The position numbers and the translations under genes were made by a program. Below the pieces are notes generated by a model. That model had not been told where the DNA came from. It made no database searches and saw only the letters and a program-made list of their open reading frames with translations. Shown piece by piece: positions 1-8,487 of a DNA stretch of 64,000 nucleotides (position 1 is the stretch's first letter; every line of letters begins with the position of its first letter). The stretch comes from CBDATG01 sp965200145. GTDB lineage: Bacteria > Chloroflexota > Dehalococcoidia > Lucifugimonadales > Lucifugimonadaceae. The stretch covers positions 496,001-560,000 of the forward strand of contig CBDATG010000002.1 in NCBI GenBank assembly GCA_965200145.1, in the 5' to 3' direction.

Positions 1-840
1 TGGTCTGATGCCGCCTTTGGGAGTCATGAATGGTGGGTTTGCGATGATGACATCTGCGTCATCGCTCCAGTGGGCTTCGCTGGTTAGAGTGTCGTACTCA
101 TATATGTGCGGGTCAACCAGTTCGTGTAGGTACATGTTCAGCAGGGCGATGCGCACCATGCCTGGGTCGATGTCGTACCCTGCCAGTTTGCCTGACAGCT
201 TTTCCAACTGATACGGCGTTAGCGTGGTTGTGCCATCCGCGTTGGAGTTTGCGGCGATGATGTGCTTATATGCGGAGATTAGGAAGCCGCCGGTTCCGCA
301 GGCGGGGTCGAGGATTGTTTCGCCGTGTTGCGGATCAACGATACCTACGATGAAGTCGATGATGTGTCTTGGTGTGCGGAATTGGCCTGCATCGCCTTGC
401 GAGCCCATGATGGAGGTTAGGTACTCGTAGGCGTCTCCGAGAGATTCGGAGTTGTCGTATTCAAACTCGTTGATGATACGTAGGAACTGTTGCAGCGTCG
501 ACGGGTCGTTATATGGCAGGAATGCGTTTGCGAAGATGGTGCGGAACAGGGATGCTGCGCCGGGGTTGTCTGACATGCGCTCGATGCCGTTGGAGTAAAG
601 ATGCAGCATCCGTTGTGCGCCGATCGATGGGTCCATGAGTTTGGACCACGCATATTCCTTGAAGTCGCCGGCGAAGAATCTACGCTTGCCGCCGAACCTG
701 ATGGCCTGCAAGTCCATGTCGTCCATGAACTTGTAGGTTAGGGCAATGGTTATCTGCTCGACTTGCCCCTTTGGGTCGGGCACCTTGCCTACGAGTGCGT
801 CTCTGGCGTTGTCGATTCGTCGCTTGGTATCGCCGTCCAA
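1..840 (-). CDS. hsdM: Type I restriction-modification methylase subunit HsdM, partial (3' end beyond window)
   Basis: N6-adenine methyltransferase subunit of a type I restriction-modification complex. The reading frame is open from 840 to the left edge (280 codons). It shows a helical N-terminal region, then the SAM-binding motif DPACGTGGF and the catalytic motif NPPF close to the edge, in the order expected for HsdM. The start chosen is TTG at 838-840, five bases after the hsdR stop, because no ATG lies nearby in frame and the segment LDGDTKRRID begins there; AAAGGG a few bases upstream could serve as a ribosome site. It is transcribed with and after hsdR. No specificity subunit is visible; it would have to lie further left. 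Confidence 0.92.
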   Translation of the reverse strand, partial: MDGDTKRRIDNARDALVGKVPDPKGQVEQITIALTYKFMDDMDLQAIRFGGKRRFFAGDFKEYAWSKLMDPSIGAQRMLHLYSNGIERMSDNPGAASLFRTIFANAFLPYNDPSTLQQFLRIINEFEYDNSESLGDAYEYLTSIMGSQGDAGQFRTPRHIIDFIVGIVDPQHGETILDPACGTGGFLISAYKHIIAANSNADGTTTLTPYQLEKLSGKLAGYDIDPGMVRIALLNMYLHELVDPHIYEYDTLTSEAHWSDDADVIIANPPFMTPKGGIRP

Positions 841-845
841 CGTGC

Positions 846-3368
846 TTAACCCTTTCGCGTGAAGTTGTTGTTGATCCAGTTGGGAACGTCCATGCGGAAA
901 CCGTTTGGGACGCGGGTTAGGTCTTGTAACGTGAAAGCGGGATTGGTGCTCAATGATTGATAGTCGTGGTTGTCGATGGCGTCGCGCACGGTGTCGTTTG
1001 TCGCGTACGCCAGAAAGTAAGCGCGGACGGCGGGTGCAACTTGCGGCGGGATGTCGGGATTCGTAACGAGATATTGATCAAATGCCTCAGTGGCTCGCTG
1101 TTCGCGAGTCTTGACTTCTGGGATGTGTTCAAGTGTGAACTCAAGTATCTCGCGAAGCCCCACGTCGTCGTCAAGGCCAAGTGCGCGTCGTAGTCTCTGC
1201 AAGTCGAAGTAATCCTCAGGCTTGTTGAAGTGATTGGTCAGCACTTGGTCTGCGACCCGGTCCCAATCTTCATCGTTCGCGGCATCGAGGATGATGGAGT
1301 CGTTGTTGATTTCGGTTTTGAACCTGAGGAAGAGCTGTCGGTCGACCTTCATTCCCTCCGGACCGATGATGCCCTCCGTGCTCTCTTTGAGTTGATCGTC
1401 GCCGCGCCAGACGTAATGCGTGAGTCGTTGCTTGACGTCGCTGGTGTCCGTATCTGAGATCGACTTTGGCAGGCGCAGCTGCTCGTCGTAGTCATGATCC
1501 TTGTCGAAGTACTCGAAGTTGCCAAAGAAATCGAAGAGCTTGAAGGTCGCCTTCTCCGCGTTGGAGTGTGCTTCCGCGAGCCACCCACGGGCGTTGTCGC
1601 TGAAGTTGTGCCTGCGCGTGCCGCGACCTTTGATCTGTATGAACTCTGTCGGCGAAAATATGGGGCGGAACAGGCCCAGATTCAGCAGGTCGGGGCAGTC
1701 GTATCCTGTTGTCATCATGCCGACTGTGACGCAGATGCGGGATTTGCTGGTGCGGTAGTCCTGCAACAATCCGTTTCCGTTTAGGTTGTTGTTTGCGAAC
1801 TGTTGTGCGAAGCGTTGCGCGTCTTTGACGCTTGAGGTAACCTGCACCGCGAAGTCTGATTGGTACCTGCCTGGCCAGATCTCGCTTGCGAGGTTGTTGA
1901 GTATGTTGGTTATTTCGGCGGCGTGGCGTTGACTTACGGCGTAGATGATTGATTTGCCGAACTCTTTGCTGATGGGGTCGGGTAGTCCTTCACGCAGGAA
2001 TGTCTCGCAGAACACCCTGTTGGTTGCCTCGGAGAAGAAGTCGCGCTCGAAGTCTCGGATCGAGAAGTCGCCTTCCTTTGTCTCGCCTTCGGCGTCGGTA
2101 TAGGTGGCATGGAGCCCGCGCTCCGACAGTAGCTGTGTAGTGATGTTGGTTCTGGCGTCAACGGTGGTGGGATTGACAAGGTGTCCGTCTTTCGCGCCTT
2201 GGATCAGCGTATACCGGTACGTAGGGTTGCCGGATTCGCAACCGAACGTCCTGTAAGTGTCGAGAAGCTGGCGCCGCTCCAGTTCACGTGGGTCTGCGGA
2301 CGGTCCGTCTGCGTTGGTGAATCCGTGCAAGTAGTCTCGCGGCGTGGCGGTCAATCCGAGCTTGTATCCGATGAAGTACTCAAAGACTGCCCTTGACATG
2401 CCAGATATTGATCGGTGCGCCTCGTCCGAGATTACTAAGTCGAAGTCGGTAGGGCTGAACAGATCGCGGTATCGGTTGTTGACGAGGAGCGACTGGACGG
2501 TTGTGATGACGATATCGGCTAGGTGCCATCCATTCCGCTGGTGCTTGTAGACGGCGGTTGATCGTTCTTTGCCTAGGTAATCGTTCAGCGCCTTCCATGC
2601 TTGGTCTTCCAGCTCGAGTCTGTCGACGAGGAACAGCACCTTTCGTGCGTTTCCAGTGTTCATGAACAACCTGATGGCAGCTGCGGCAGCGAGCGTCTTA
2701 CCGGTACCGGTTGCCATCTCGATCAGGAATCTCGAGTTGCCGTTTGCGACGGCGCGTTGAATGGCGTGTACAGCTTCGACTTGATAGTCGCGCATGAAGC
2801 GAAGTCCGCGCTCTTTGGCTTCTGCATCGCGCGTTGCCTCGTTTTGCCACCACGCTGTGGCTTTGTAGTTGGGTTCAACCGCCAACGCAATGTAGTCTGC
2901 GTCAACCTGCTCACGGACCAGCCGTTGCGGGTCGGCAGGTTCGCGCTTCGTCTGGTCGGAAATTGACTCTGGAGTCGGGAATCTGGTTATCTGTGTCGGG
3001 TTACCAGTTCGCAGGTCCCAGAAGTAGTGTTGCAAGCCGTTGGACAGCAGGACGAATCGGCATCTGAGGGATTGTGCGTATCCGCGTGCTTGTTCCTTCG
3101 CTGCGAGCAGGTCGGACCCAGTTCGCTTTGCCTCGAGCACTGCTAGCGGCTTGCCGTTGGTGTCAAGTAGCAGGTAGTCTGCCTTGCCGTTGATGTGTTG
3201 GTAATCGTCGCCGAGCGCGTTGAGGCGGGCTCGAGTCAGCTTCAGTCCGACTTCAAGCTGTACGTTGGCAAGTTGGCCGCGCGTGTCGGGCAGTATCCAT
3301 CCCGCTTCACGTAGCAGAGCGTCGATGCGAACTCGTGCGGCGGCTTCGTTCGTGGCTGGTACGGGCAT
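846..3368 (-). CDS. hsdR: Type I restriction enzyme subunit HsdR
   Basis: Motor and nuclease subunit of a type I restriction complex, 840 residues with the chosen start. An N-terminal PD-(D/E)xK nuclease motif is seen near residues 64-81 (D...LEAK). The SF2 helicase follows: Walker A MATGTGKT near 219-225, SDEAH box near 314-318, motif GLTATP, and motif VI IKGRGTRRH. The open frame extends 29 codons further upstream, to 3455, but the family-like start is MPVPATNEAAAR at 3368; no clear ribosome site marks either. It precedes hsdM by five bases, so the order is R-M, less common than M-S-R. Shorter than EcoKI-type HsdR, consistent with the compact HsdR/DEAD group. Confidence 0.93.
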   Translation of the reverse strand: MPVPATNEAAARVRIDALLREAGWILPDTRGQLANVQLEVGLKLTRARLNALGDDYQHINGKADYLLLDTNGKPLAVLEAKRTGSDLLAAKEQARGYAQSLRCRFVLLSNGLQHYFWDLRTGNPTQITRFPTPESISDQTKREPADPQRLVREQVDADYIALAVEPNYKATAWWQNEATRDAEAKERGLRFMRDYQVEAVHAIQRAVANGNSRFLIEMATGTGKTLAAAAAIRLFMNTGNARKVLFLVDRLELEDQAWKALNDYLGKERSTAVYKHQRNGWHLADIVITTVQSLLVNNRYRDLFSPTDFDLVISDEAHRSISGMSRAVFEYFIGYKLGLTATPRDYLHGFTNADGPSADPRELERRQLLDTYRTFGCESGNPTYRYTLIQGAKDGHLVNPTTVDARTNITTQLLSERGLHATYTDAEGETKEGDFSIRDFERDFFSEATNRVFCETFLREGLPDPISKEFGKSIIYAVSQRHAAEITNILNNLASEIWPGRYQSDFAVQVTSSVKDAQRFAQQFANNNLNGNGLLQDYRTSKSRICVTVGMMTTGYDCPDLLNLGLFRPIFSPTEFIQIKGRGTRRHNFSDNARGWLAEAHSNAEKATFKLFDFFGNFEYFDKDHDYDEQLRLPKSISDTDTSDVKQRLTHYVWRGDDQLKESTEGIIGPEGMKVDRQLFLRFKTEINNDSIILDAANDEDWDRVADQVLTNHFNKPEDYFDLQRLRRALGLDDDVGLREILEFTLEHIPEVKTREQRATEAFDQYLVTNPDIPPQVAPAVRAYFLAYATNDTVRDAIDNHDYQSLSTNPAFTLQDLTRVPNGFRMDVPNWINNNFTRKG

Positions 3369-3645
3369 TGATCGGCGGGTGTCGGCGAATGAATAATGCC
3401 ATGCTAACGGATACGGGCAGGGCGAGTCTATTTGGTATCGCAGATGATGCAGCACTTGGCAGGATGTGTGACACTGTTGCCACCGTTATGCCAGCGCGCA
3501 GTCTCTTGTTGCTCACGGTTGGTGGTTTGGTGGCTGGCAACGAAGTTTGTCGTGCGTGGGTGATTGACAGATCACAGTACGACCACGGGGAGCGACAGTA
3601 AACAGCTCGGATTGACTGATCAGGTAACCATGCGCTTCGTCCCGT

Positions 3646-3721
3646 TGGCACCCCCGGCGCGATTCGAACGCGCAACCTAGAGATTAGAAGTCTCTCGCTC
3701 TATCCGTTGAGCTACGGGGGC
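3646..3721 (-). tRNA. tRNA-Arg (anticodon UCU)
   Basis: A complete 76-nt cloverleaf can be folded on the minus strand: acceptor GCCCCCG pairing with CGGGGGU (G1-U72 wobble), D arm GCUC...GAGC, anticodon stem AGAGA/UCUCU with loop CUUCUAA giving anticodon UCU, TψC arm GCGCG-UUCGAAU-CGCGC, discriminator G and an encoded CCA end. It reads AGA/AGG codons. It stands alone between hsdR and the phosphotriesterase-family gene; no direct repeat of its 3' end, as an integrated element would leave, was seen nearby. Confidence 0.95.
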
Positions 3722-3841
3722 GCAATGCATCCCTTCGTTTCCGATTCTAGCGCGTGCGGCATCGCGCAACGCACAGGTACAGGGTGCAACGTTGCACGCG
3801 CCGCGCCCACGCCATGTGCCTACAGCGTCATTCCCGGTGGT

Positions 3842-4918
3842 CTATCGGAACGTCAGCATGCGTGTTGGGTTGTCTACCTGCATCATGTCAATGGCTTCTG
3901 CGTCGACGCCGTTTGCGCGCATTCTGGGGATGACTCTAGCGGTGATGTGGTCCCATCCGTGGCCGCCGTAACGCTTGAGTCGGTGTTTGGAGCATATGTC
4001 GTGGGCGAGCAGTATCTGGTGCGTATGGCCGTTGGCAATCAAGTGTTGCACCTGCTCGATACGGTGCTGGTCAGAAGGCATGTAGGTGTCAGGTCGCATC
4101 GGGTAGTAGGTTGACTCGTGTCCCCAAAGGTCGTAGTTCATGAAGACACCAGTCTGCGCCACTTCGTCCAAGACGCCACGGTCGAAAATCGTGCGTTCGA
4201 TGTGTCCCATGACGGTGTGCGAGATATTGCCGCCCCATCGTTCAACGGCGTTGAGCAGTTCCATGGGTGCGCTGTTGTCTCTGCCCGGATGTATCAGTAG
4301 CGGCGCGCCGGTCTCGATCTGGGCGATGACGGCGGCTTGTAGCGATTTGCGTTCGCTGTCCTGCCACGGGTACTCGTTGCCGACTTCTCCGATGATGCCA
4401 GTGCGTATGCCGGTGTCGCCGACTCCGTCTTCAATGTCGCTGATGACGCCGCGTGCTATGTCGTCTACATCTGCGCGTTTCATGTCGTCGGAGTGCGTCC
4501 TGCCGACGTAGTAACCGCCGCCCATTATGACGTTCAACCCGGTGGCTCGCGAGATGCGTGCTAGTGTGAGGGGGTCGCGTCCGAGGCCGATGGAGGTGAC
4601 ATCAACGATGGTGGAGCCGCCGGCGAGCATGAACTCGCGCGCTTCTGTGATGGTAGTTTCCACATCGTTGATGACGAGGTTGTCAAGGTTACCGTTCCAG
4701 TAGTATCGCACGTACCAGAGGTTTTCGAGTGAAACTGGTTCGTCGACCATGCCGCGCCGGCTAGCTTCCGTGGGCTCTTGGAATACGCAGCGGAAATCGA
4801 TCAGCAGATGCTCGTGCGTGATGCATACGCCCACTGAGCCAGGTTCGACTGGGCCTAGCACTGTGAGCACCTTGCCGGTGGCGCGGTGTTTAGGTACGGG
4901 ATGCTGTACGGAGGTCAC
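3842..4918 (-). CDS. Phosphotriesterase-family metal-dependent hydrolase
   Basis: Member of the amidohydrolase superfamily, phosphotriesterase (PTE) group, 358 residues, predicted cytoplasmic. The first metal-binding motif THEHLLID is near residue 34, followed by IGEVG, HPGRD, VMGHIERT and a late LLAHDIC segment carrying the conserved Asp, all in the family order. Starts with GTG at 4918. The true substrate cannot be told from sequence; related proteins are lactonases, esterases or phosphotriesterases. A short dispersed repeat lies immediately upstream (4928-4962). The gene stands alone or ends the minus-strand run that starts with the epimerase at 6294. Confidence 0.85.
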   Translation of the reverse strand: MTSVQHPVPKHRATGKVLTVLGPVEPGSVGVCITHEHLLIDFRCVFQEPTEASRRGMVDEPVSLENLWYVRYYWNGNLDNLVINDVETTITEAREFMLAGGSTIVDVTSIGLGRDPLTLARISRATGLNVIMGGGYYVGRTHSDDMKRADVDDIARGVISDIEDGVGDTGIRTGIIGEVGNEYPWQDSERKSLQAAVIAQIETGAPLLIHPGRDNSAPMELLNAVERWGGNISHTVMGHIERTIFDRGVLDEVAQTGVFMNYDLWGHESTYYPMRPDTYMPSDQHRIEQVQHLIANGHTHQILLAHDICSKHRLKRYGGHGWDHITARVIPRMRANGVDAEAIDMMQVDNPTRMLTFR

Positions 4919-4922
4919 GGGA

Positions 4923-4965
4923 ATTCACAGGGATAGGCAGGGTGGGCCAGGATAGGGATTATCGT
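4923..4965. repeat. Short dispersed GGATAGGCAGG-type repeat, left flank of GxxExxY gene
   Basis: Contains CACAGGGATAGGCAGG followed by a degenerate GGCCAGGATAGGGATT. The same core occurs in inverted orientation at 5398-5428, so the GxxExxY gene is bracketed by inverted copies. The same core brackets the gene at 47389-47799. Confidence 0.6.
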
Positions 4966-5402
4966 CGATGTCGGTGAGTTGTTGCGGTTCGGGCTTCGTG
5001 TAATTTCCGATTCACTAGACGCTTGACTTCAACTTTCCTGTTTCCGAAGTTTATCAGCAACCCTGCAGGAATGCCGGTTGCGTTGAGATAGTTGATGACC
5101 TGTGCTTGGTGCTCGGGAGCGAGCTGGTCAACCGTCTTCAGTTCCACGACAAGATTGTTCCCGATCAACAGATCTGCGAAGAACTCGCCAACCACAGCCT
5201 TCCTGAAGCGGACTGTGATAGGAACTTGGCGTTCGGCCCTGATGCCAACTTGGTCCAAGGCGACCTGCAACGCCTTTTCGTAAACAGATTCCAAGAATCC
5301 CGTACCGAGTTCGTTCATCACCTGATATGAACAGCCAATCACCGTTTCGATCAGACCGTTCAGCTCCGCTTCAATGCGTAATTCAGTGTTGTTGTTGTTC
5401 AT
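4959..5402 (-). CDS. GxxExxY protein (PD-(D/E)xK-like fold)
   Basis: 147-residue member of the GxxExxY family, small proteins widespread in environmental bacteria with a predicted PD-(D/E)xK nuclease-like fold and unknown function. The defining motif GFLESVY is near residues 35-41, and the later segment FADLLIGNN...VVELKT fits the D...ExK core of the fold. The start codon lies inside a dispersed repeat: AGGA of the repeat sits 8 bases before the ATG, so the repeat seems to supply the ribosome site. The C-terminal end (ATTHRHRR) runs into the opposite repeat. Lone gene; it may have moved together with the repeat. Confidence 0.85.
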   Translation of the reverse strand: MNNNNTELRIEAELNGLIETVIGCSYQVMNELGTGFLESVYEKALQVALDQVGIRAERQVPITVRFRKAVVGEFFADLLIGNNLVVELKTVDQLAPEHQAQVINYLNATGIPAGLLINFGNRKVEVKRLVNRKLHEARTATTHRHRR

Positions 5403-5428
5403 CCTGTATATCCTGCCTATCTCTGTTA
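5398..5428. repeat. Short dispersed repeat, right flank of GxxExxY gene
   Basis: ATCCTGTATATCCTGCCTATCTCTGTTA, with an internal ATCCTG(T/C) periodicity of about 10-11 bases. The part CCTGCCTATCTCTGT is the inverted form of the copy at 4927-4942. It overlaps the first codons and ribosome site of the GxxExxY gene. Confidence 0.6.
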
Positions 5429-5433
5429 GTGGG

Positions 5434-6294
5434 TTACGCGTCGCGCCATGTTCGTTTCGGTGTCCAGCCTAGGATGTTGGCGGCTTTGGCATTGCTTATC
5501 GCACTGGTGAATCCCGGCAGGGGGGTCAGGATCTCAGATTCTGGAAATGCCTGCGCTATGGCCTCTTCCGTTGGGATTTCCAGCATGGTGTCTGCTCCGT
5601 TAATGAAGAACGCCTCGTGGCCGTCCCACTCCTTAGTCAGTGCCAATCTGCACGCAATGGCGGACTCTTCAATGTCTGACCATCCCCAGAAGTCCATTGC
5701 GTTGCGCCGAAGCGGATTCGTCTTGCTGGGTGTCTTGGCATACCGGCGTTCGCGTTGCTCGGCGCGGGTGCCGAGCCAGTGGAAGCGCATGGATGCGATC
5801 TGGAACTTGCCGGGATTGCGACGGACGAATGTGTCTGCCATGATCTCGCCGTACCACTTGCTGAGGGCGTAGGAGTCTTGGCATAGTGTGCCTTGCTCTT
5901 CGTCCAACGGGAAGTAAGGGCGTGGCACGCGATGGCGCGAAAAAGCGGCACCGATAGCGTTGATGCTGCTTGCCATGACGACGTTGCGGATGCCGTGATT
6001 CTCGGCGGCTTCCAACACCGCCCAGTTGGACATTGTGTTGACTCGCAACACTTCCCACTCCGATGCGACGAGAGGGTTGGGGATGGCTGCCATGTGGACT
6101 ACCTGGTCGCACCCGTCCATGACGCGCATCGCTTCGTCGGGATCGGTGATGTCCGCCGCGAGGAAGGTGAAGCCGTCGGTCGATTCGGGTGACTTCTGAT
6201 CGGTGCTAACGACTTCGTAGCCGTTAGCCAGCAGATCAACGATGATGTGCCGGCCCATCTTTCCGGACCCGCCGGTAACAAGCACTTTGGTCAT
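5434..6294 (-). CDS. NAD(P)-dependent epimerase/dehydratase (extended SDR)
   Basis: 286-residue extended short-chain dehydrogenase. The N-terminal Rossmann motif is VLVTGGSGKMG (residues 4-14), NAD-adenine Asp follows in STDQKS, and the catalytic Tyr-x3-Lys is YALSKWYGE near residue 142. Closest in feel to UDP-glucose 4-epimerase-like or uronate-dehydrogenase-like proteins; the substrate is not determinable. GGAGA lies 9 bases before the ATG. Divergent from the first ATPase gene; the 124-bp gap holds both promoters. Confidence 0.85.
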   Translation of the reverse strand: MTKVLVTGGSGKMGRHIIVDLLANGYEVVSTDQKSPESTDGFTFLAADITDPDEAMRVMDGCDQVVHMAAIPNPLVASEWEVLRVNTMSNWAVLEAAENHGIRNVVMASSINAIGAAFSRHRVPRPYFPLDEEQGTLCQDSYALSKWYGEIMADTFVRRNPGKFQIASMRFHWLGTRAEQRERRYAKTPSKTNPLRRNAMDFWGWSDIEESAIACRLALTKEWDGHEAFFINGADTMLEIPTEEAIAQAFPESEILTPLPGFTSAISNAKAANILGWTPKRTWRDA

Positions 6295-6405
6295 GGTGGT
6301 GTCTCCGTATCGTGTATGTGCGCGGCAGTAACAAAGGCGGTAGCCCGAAGTTGATTCTATGGGGTCTGTGTAGTTGAGGGAGGATTAGTGTCACGCCCGC
6401 GCAGT

Positions 6406-6418
6406 TACAATCGGAGAC
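6406..6418 (+). promoter_or_regulatory. Candidate -10 box and leaderless start of ATPase copy 1
   Basis: TACAAT at 6406-6411 is followed by exactly 7 bases (CGGAGAC) and then the ATG at 6419, so transcription would begin at or next to the start codon. GGAG within the spacer is only 2-3 bases from the ATG, too close for a normal ribosome site. No convincing -35 box is seen. Confidence 0.45.
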
Positions 6419-7804
6419 ATGGACTCTGTAACAATCGAAAACTTCCGATGCTTTGGAGAGAAGCAGACGGTGCGGCTGGCGCCGTTGACGCTGCTGGTGG
6501 GCGAGAACAGCACGGGAAAGACGTCGTTCTTGGCGTTGATAAGGGCGTTGTCCGAATCTGCTAACGGGTTTTCCGTTCCTGATTTCAAGAGAGAGCCGTT
6601 TGACCTGGGCAGTTTTGATGACCTAGTGTACCGCGGAGGTGGCGATGTCGAGAAACCGAGCCACTTCAGCGCTGGATTCTCGAGGACTTTAGGACGGGAC
6701 GATCGCATTGAAGTTCAATCTGACTACGGAAAACACGAAACTGCCCCGTTTCCGATACGTAGTAGCTTCAGCCGTGGTAGCACCTGGATTGAAAACGCTC
6801 CGATTGACCACGACGCAATTGCTCCGGTTGATCGCGAGGACCTTGCTTTCGCCGTCGGCACATCCCGAGGACGATGGAGGCTCGAGTGCTCGGCGGATGG
6901 AGACGGACTTCATTTCTGTATCCCGTGCTTGATTGAGCTACTTCAGGACCGTGTCCGAGGAGTGACTAGCGAAAAGCAGGGCGAATTCGTCCCCCTCGAT
7001 GGATCCTCTAATTTGACTACGGATGACGCGCAAGAGCTTCTTATGCTGATCGAAGAGTTGGGGTTCGACAAGTTTCCTAGGTTGCGGCATCGGCTGGTTT
7101 TCGCAGGAGCGCCCATACAGTCCAAGCCTCGACGTACCTACGACCCCGCTCGCCCCGTGATGGACCCCGAAGGTGCCTACGTTCCTGCATATCTAGCGAC
7201 GATGGCACGCGATGCAGAAGGTTGGTCCGAACTCAAGGCGAAGCTGGAGGCGTTCGGACAGGAAGCCGGATTGTTCAACGAAATCGCTGTCAACAGCTAC
7301 GGCGACGACAGCGAACCATTCCGTATCCAAGTTCGAACTCGCGGCGAGTCTAATGGCGCGCCTTGGAGTAACTTGGTTGACGTTGGATACGGAGTTAGCC
7401 AAGCACTGCCCATCTTGACGATGCTAATGAGTCATACCCGCATTGATACGTTCTTATTCCAACAACCCGAAGTGCATTTGCATCCAATGGCACAAGCTGC
7501 GATGGGTAGCATGTTCTGTCAAGTTGCGAGGGCGAAGGAATCAAGACGGCAACTGATCGTAGAGACACACAGCTACGACATGATCAACCGCGTCAGGATG
7601 GATGTGCGCGATGGCGTTGGTGGGCTTACCCCCGACGATGTCGTGGTGCTCTACTTTGAGCGGCAAGATTTCGGTGTCAAGATTCACGAGATCACGTTTG
7701 ACGAGTTGGGTAACCTGAACGGTGCGCCGCCAAGTTATGGAAACTTCTTCATGCGAGAAACGAGCCGGTCGATCTGGCCAGACGCTGACTTGGCCGACCT
7801 GTGA
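6419..7804 (+). CDS. AAA/ABC-type ATPase of ATPase-PIN cassette, copy 1
   Basis: 461-residue ATPase of the RecF/OLD-like AAA group with a DUF3696-like end. It shows Walker A GENSTGKTS at residues 28-36, a Walker B FLFQQPEVHLHP near 344, and an H-loop region VETHSYDMINR near 380, where copies 2 and 3 read SDHLINR. The last 60 residues resemble DUF3696 (IHEITFDELGN ... FF). Such ATPases are typically paired with a nuclease in defence systems (Septu, PARIS, Gabija are parallels). The PIN gene begins two bases after this stop, implying translational coupling. The first 45 codons nearly match copies 2 and 3, while residues about 55-250 differ strongly. Function in phage defence is inferred. Confidence 0.88.
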   Translation: MDSVTIENFRCFGEKQTVRLAPLTLLVGENSTGKTSFLALIRALSESANGFSVPDFKREPFDLGSFDDLVYRGGGDVEKPSHFSAGFSRTLGRDDRIEVQSDYGKHETAPFPIRSSFSRGSTWIENAPIDHDAIAPVDREDLAFAVGTSRGRWRLECSADGDGLHFCIPCLIELLQDRVRGVTSEKQGEFVPLDGSSNLTTDDAQELLMLIEELGFDKFPRLRHRLVFAGAPIQSKPRRTYDPARPVMDPEGAYVPAYLATMARDAEGWSELKAKLEAFGQEAGLFNEIAVNSYGDDSEPFRIQVRTRGESNGAPWSNLVDVGYGVSQALPILTMLMSHTRIDTFLFQQPEVHLHPMAQAAMGSMFCQVARAKESRRQLIVETHSYDMINRVRMDVRDGVGGLTPDDVVVLYFERQDFGVKIHEITFDELGNLNGAPPSYGNFFMRETSRSIWPDADLADL

Positions 7805-7805
7805 T

Positions 7806-8288
7806 ATGGGCGTGATCGTTGATGCCAACGTTGCTTCCGAGGTGTTTTCGGGGAATCGCACGGCTGCCGGCGACCGCTTTCGCCAGCACATTACAACTGG
7901 CGACGGTTTCTTGAGTAGCGGTGGCAAGAACTTGGCGGAGTTGCGGAAGTTGGGTGCGTTTAGAGAGTGGGAAAAGACTGCAGTGCGATTCGAAAGACTG
8001 CGCTACGAGGATTCCAGATCAGTCAAGCGAAAGACCGATGTTCTCGTCGCCTCGAATACATGCGAGTCAGACGACGAGCATGTGATTGCCCTAGCCAGCG
8101 TCGGATGCGGCCGGTTGCTCTTCACAAATGATAGGGCGTTGCAACGCGACTTCAGGAATCCTGACTTGGTCAACGACCCTCGCGGCCAAGTTTTCACGAC
8201 ATTACGGGACAAGAGGTTCACCGCTGTGCATCAAGGCTTACTCAACCGCCGTGACCTTTGCGCCGACGGCAGGTGCAACAGGGCGTGA
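7806..8288 (+). CDS. PIN-domain protein of ATPase-PIN cassette, copy 1
   Basis: 160-residue PIN-fold ribonuclease candidate. The acidic quartet is visible: VIVDAN (Asp6), an NLAEL Glu, SDDEHVIALA, and TNDRALQRDF. The C-terminal tail RDLCADGRCNRA carries a Cys-x4-Cys pair also present in copies 2 and 3. ATG at 7806 lies one base after the ATPase stop. No antitoxin-like small gene is adjacent, so it is not a standard VapBC module; the upstream ATPase is the likely partner. It could be the toxin or nuclease effector gated by the ATPase; inferred, not shown. Confidence 0.8.
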   Translation: MGVIVDANVASEVFSGNRTAAGDRFRQHITTGDGFLSSGGKNLAELRKLGAFREWEKTAVRFERLRYEDSRSVKRKTDVLVASNTCESDDEHVIALASVGCGRLLFTNDRALQRDFRNPDLVNDPRGQVFTTLRDKRFTAVHQGLLNRRDLCADGRCNRA

Positions 8289-8299
8289 GGCGTCCGCCA

Positions 8300-8444
8300 A
8301 CCCCAAAAGTCAGGATCCACGCTTACGCTTAGCCAGCCTATTGGGCCGCGGTCGTCTGCGTACCATAGGCGGTTGTCGCGGATTATCATGCCGTGTACTT
8401 GGACTGGGTGTGGGACGCGGAATACGTCGTAGTGGCGGCAGTCT
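8300..8444 (-). pseudogene. 3'-end remnant of SMP-30-like gene (scar 1)
   Basis: About 145 bases nearly identical to the end of the intact gene at 12374-13087. In frame on the minus strand it reads YDVFRVPHPVQVHGM, then LWYADDRGPIGWLSVS and DPDF, matching the last about 44 codons, but the stop codon is changed (TGG). It starts 11 bases after the PIN1 stop, the same geometry as PIN3 and the intact gene. It lacks any start and the rest of the propeller. Confidence 0.85.
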
Positions 8445-8474
8445 TGCTGATGAGAATGCCGCGAACGGCAGGTA

Positions 8475-8487
8475 TAGAATCGCGGAT
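8475..8487 (+). promoter_or_regulatory. Candidate -10 box and leaderless start of ATPase copy 2
   Basis: TAGAAT at 8475-8480 (within GGTATAGAAT) followed by 7 bases and the ATG at 8488. No ribosome site precedes the ATG. The element is shared with copy 3. Confidence 0.5.

Larger units (their letters stand above)
6419..8444 (+). repeat. Tandem cassette unit 1 (ATPase, PIN, SMP-30 gene 3' scar)
   Basis: First of three head-to-tail units. Each unit holds an AAA ATPase gene, a PIN gene starting 1-12 bases after it, and then the 3' end of the SMP-30-like gene on the opposite strand (a scar in units 1 and 2, the intact gene after unit 3). Unit spacing between ATPase starts is 2069 and 2034 bases. 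Confidence 0.85.

Noticed and set aside
3646..3721. tRNA-Arg as an integration site for the adjacent type I restriction genes
   Set aside because: No repeat of the tRNA 3' end and no integrase gene was found nearby.
3707..4114. Open frame antisense to the phosphotriesterase-family gene
   Set aside because: Shadow frame; the minus-strand gene has clear family motifs.
7806..8288. PIN protein as a VapC toxin of a VapBC pair
   Set aside because: No small antitoxin gene precedes it; the upstream partner is a full-length ATPase in all three copies.
8128..8487. 120-codon upstream extension of ATPase copy 2
   Set aside because: It covers the end of PIN1 and the SMP-30 scar in another frame; copies 1 and 3 align from the ATG at 8488.
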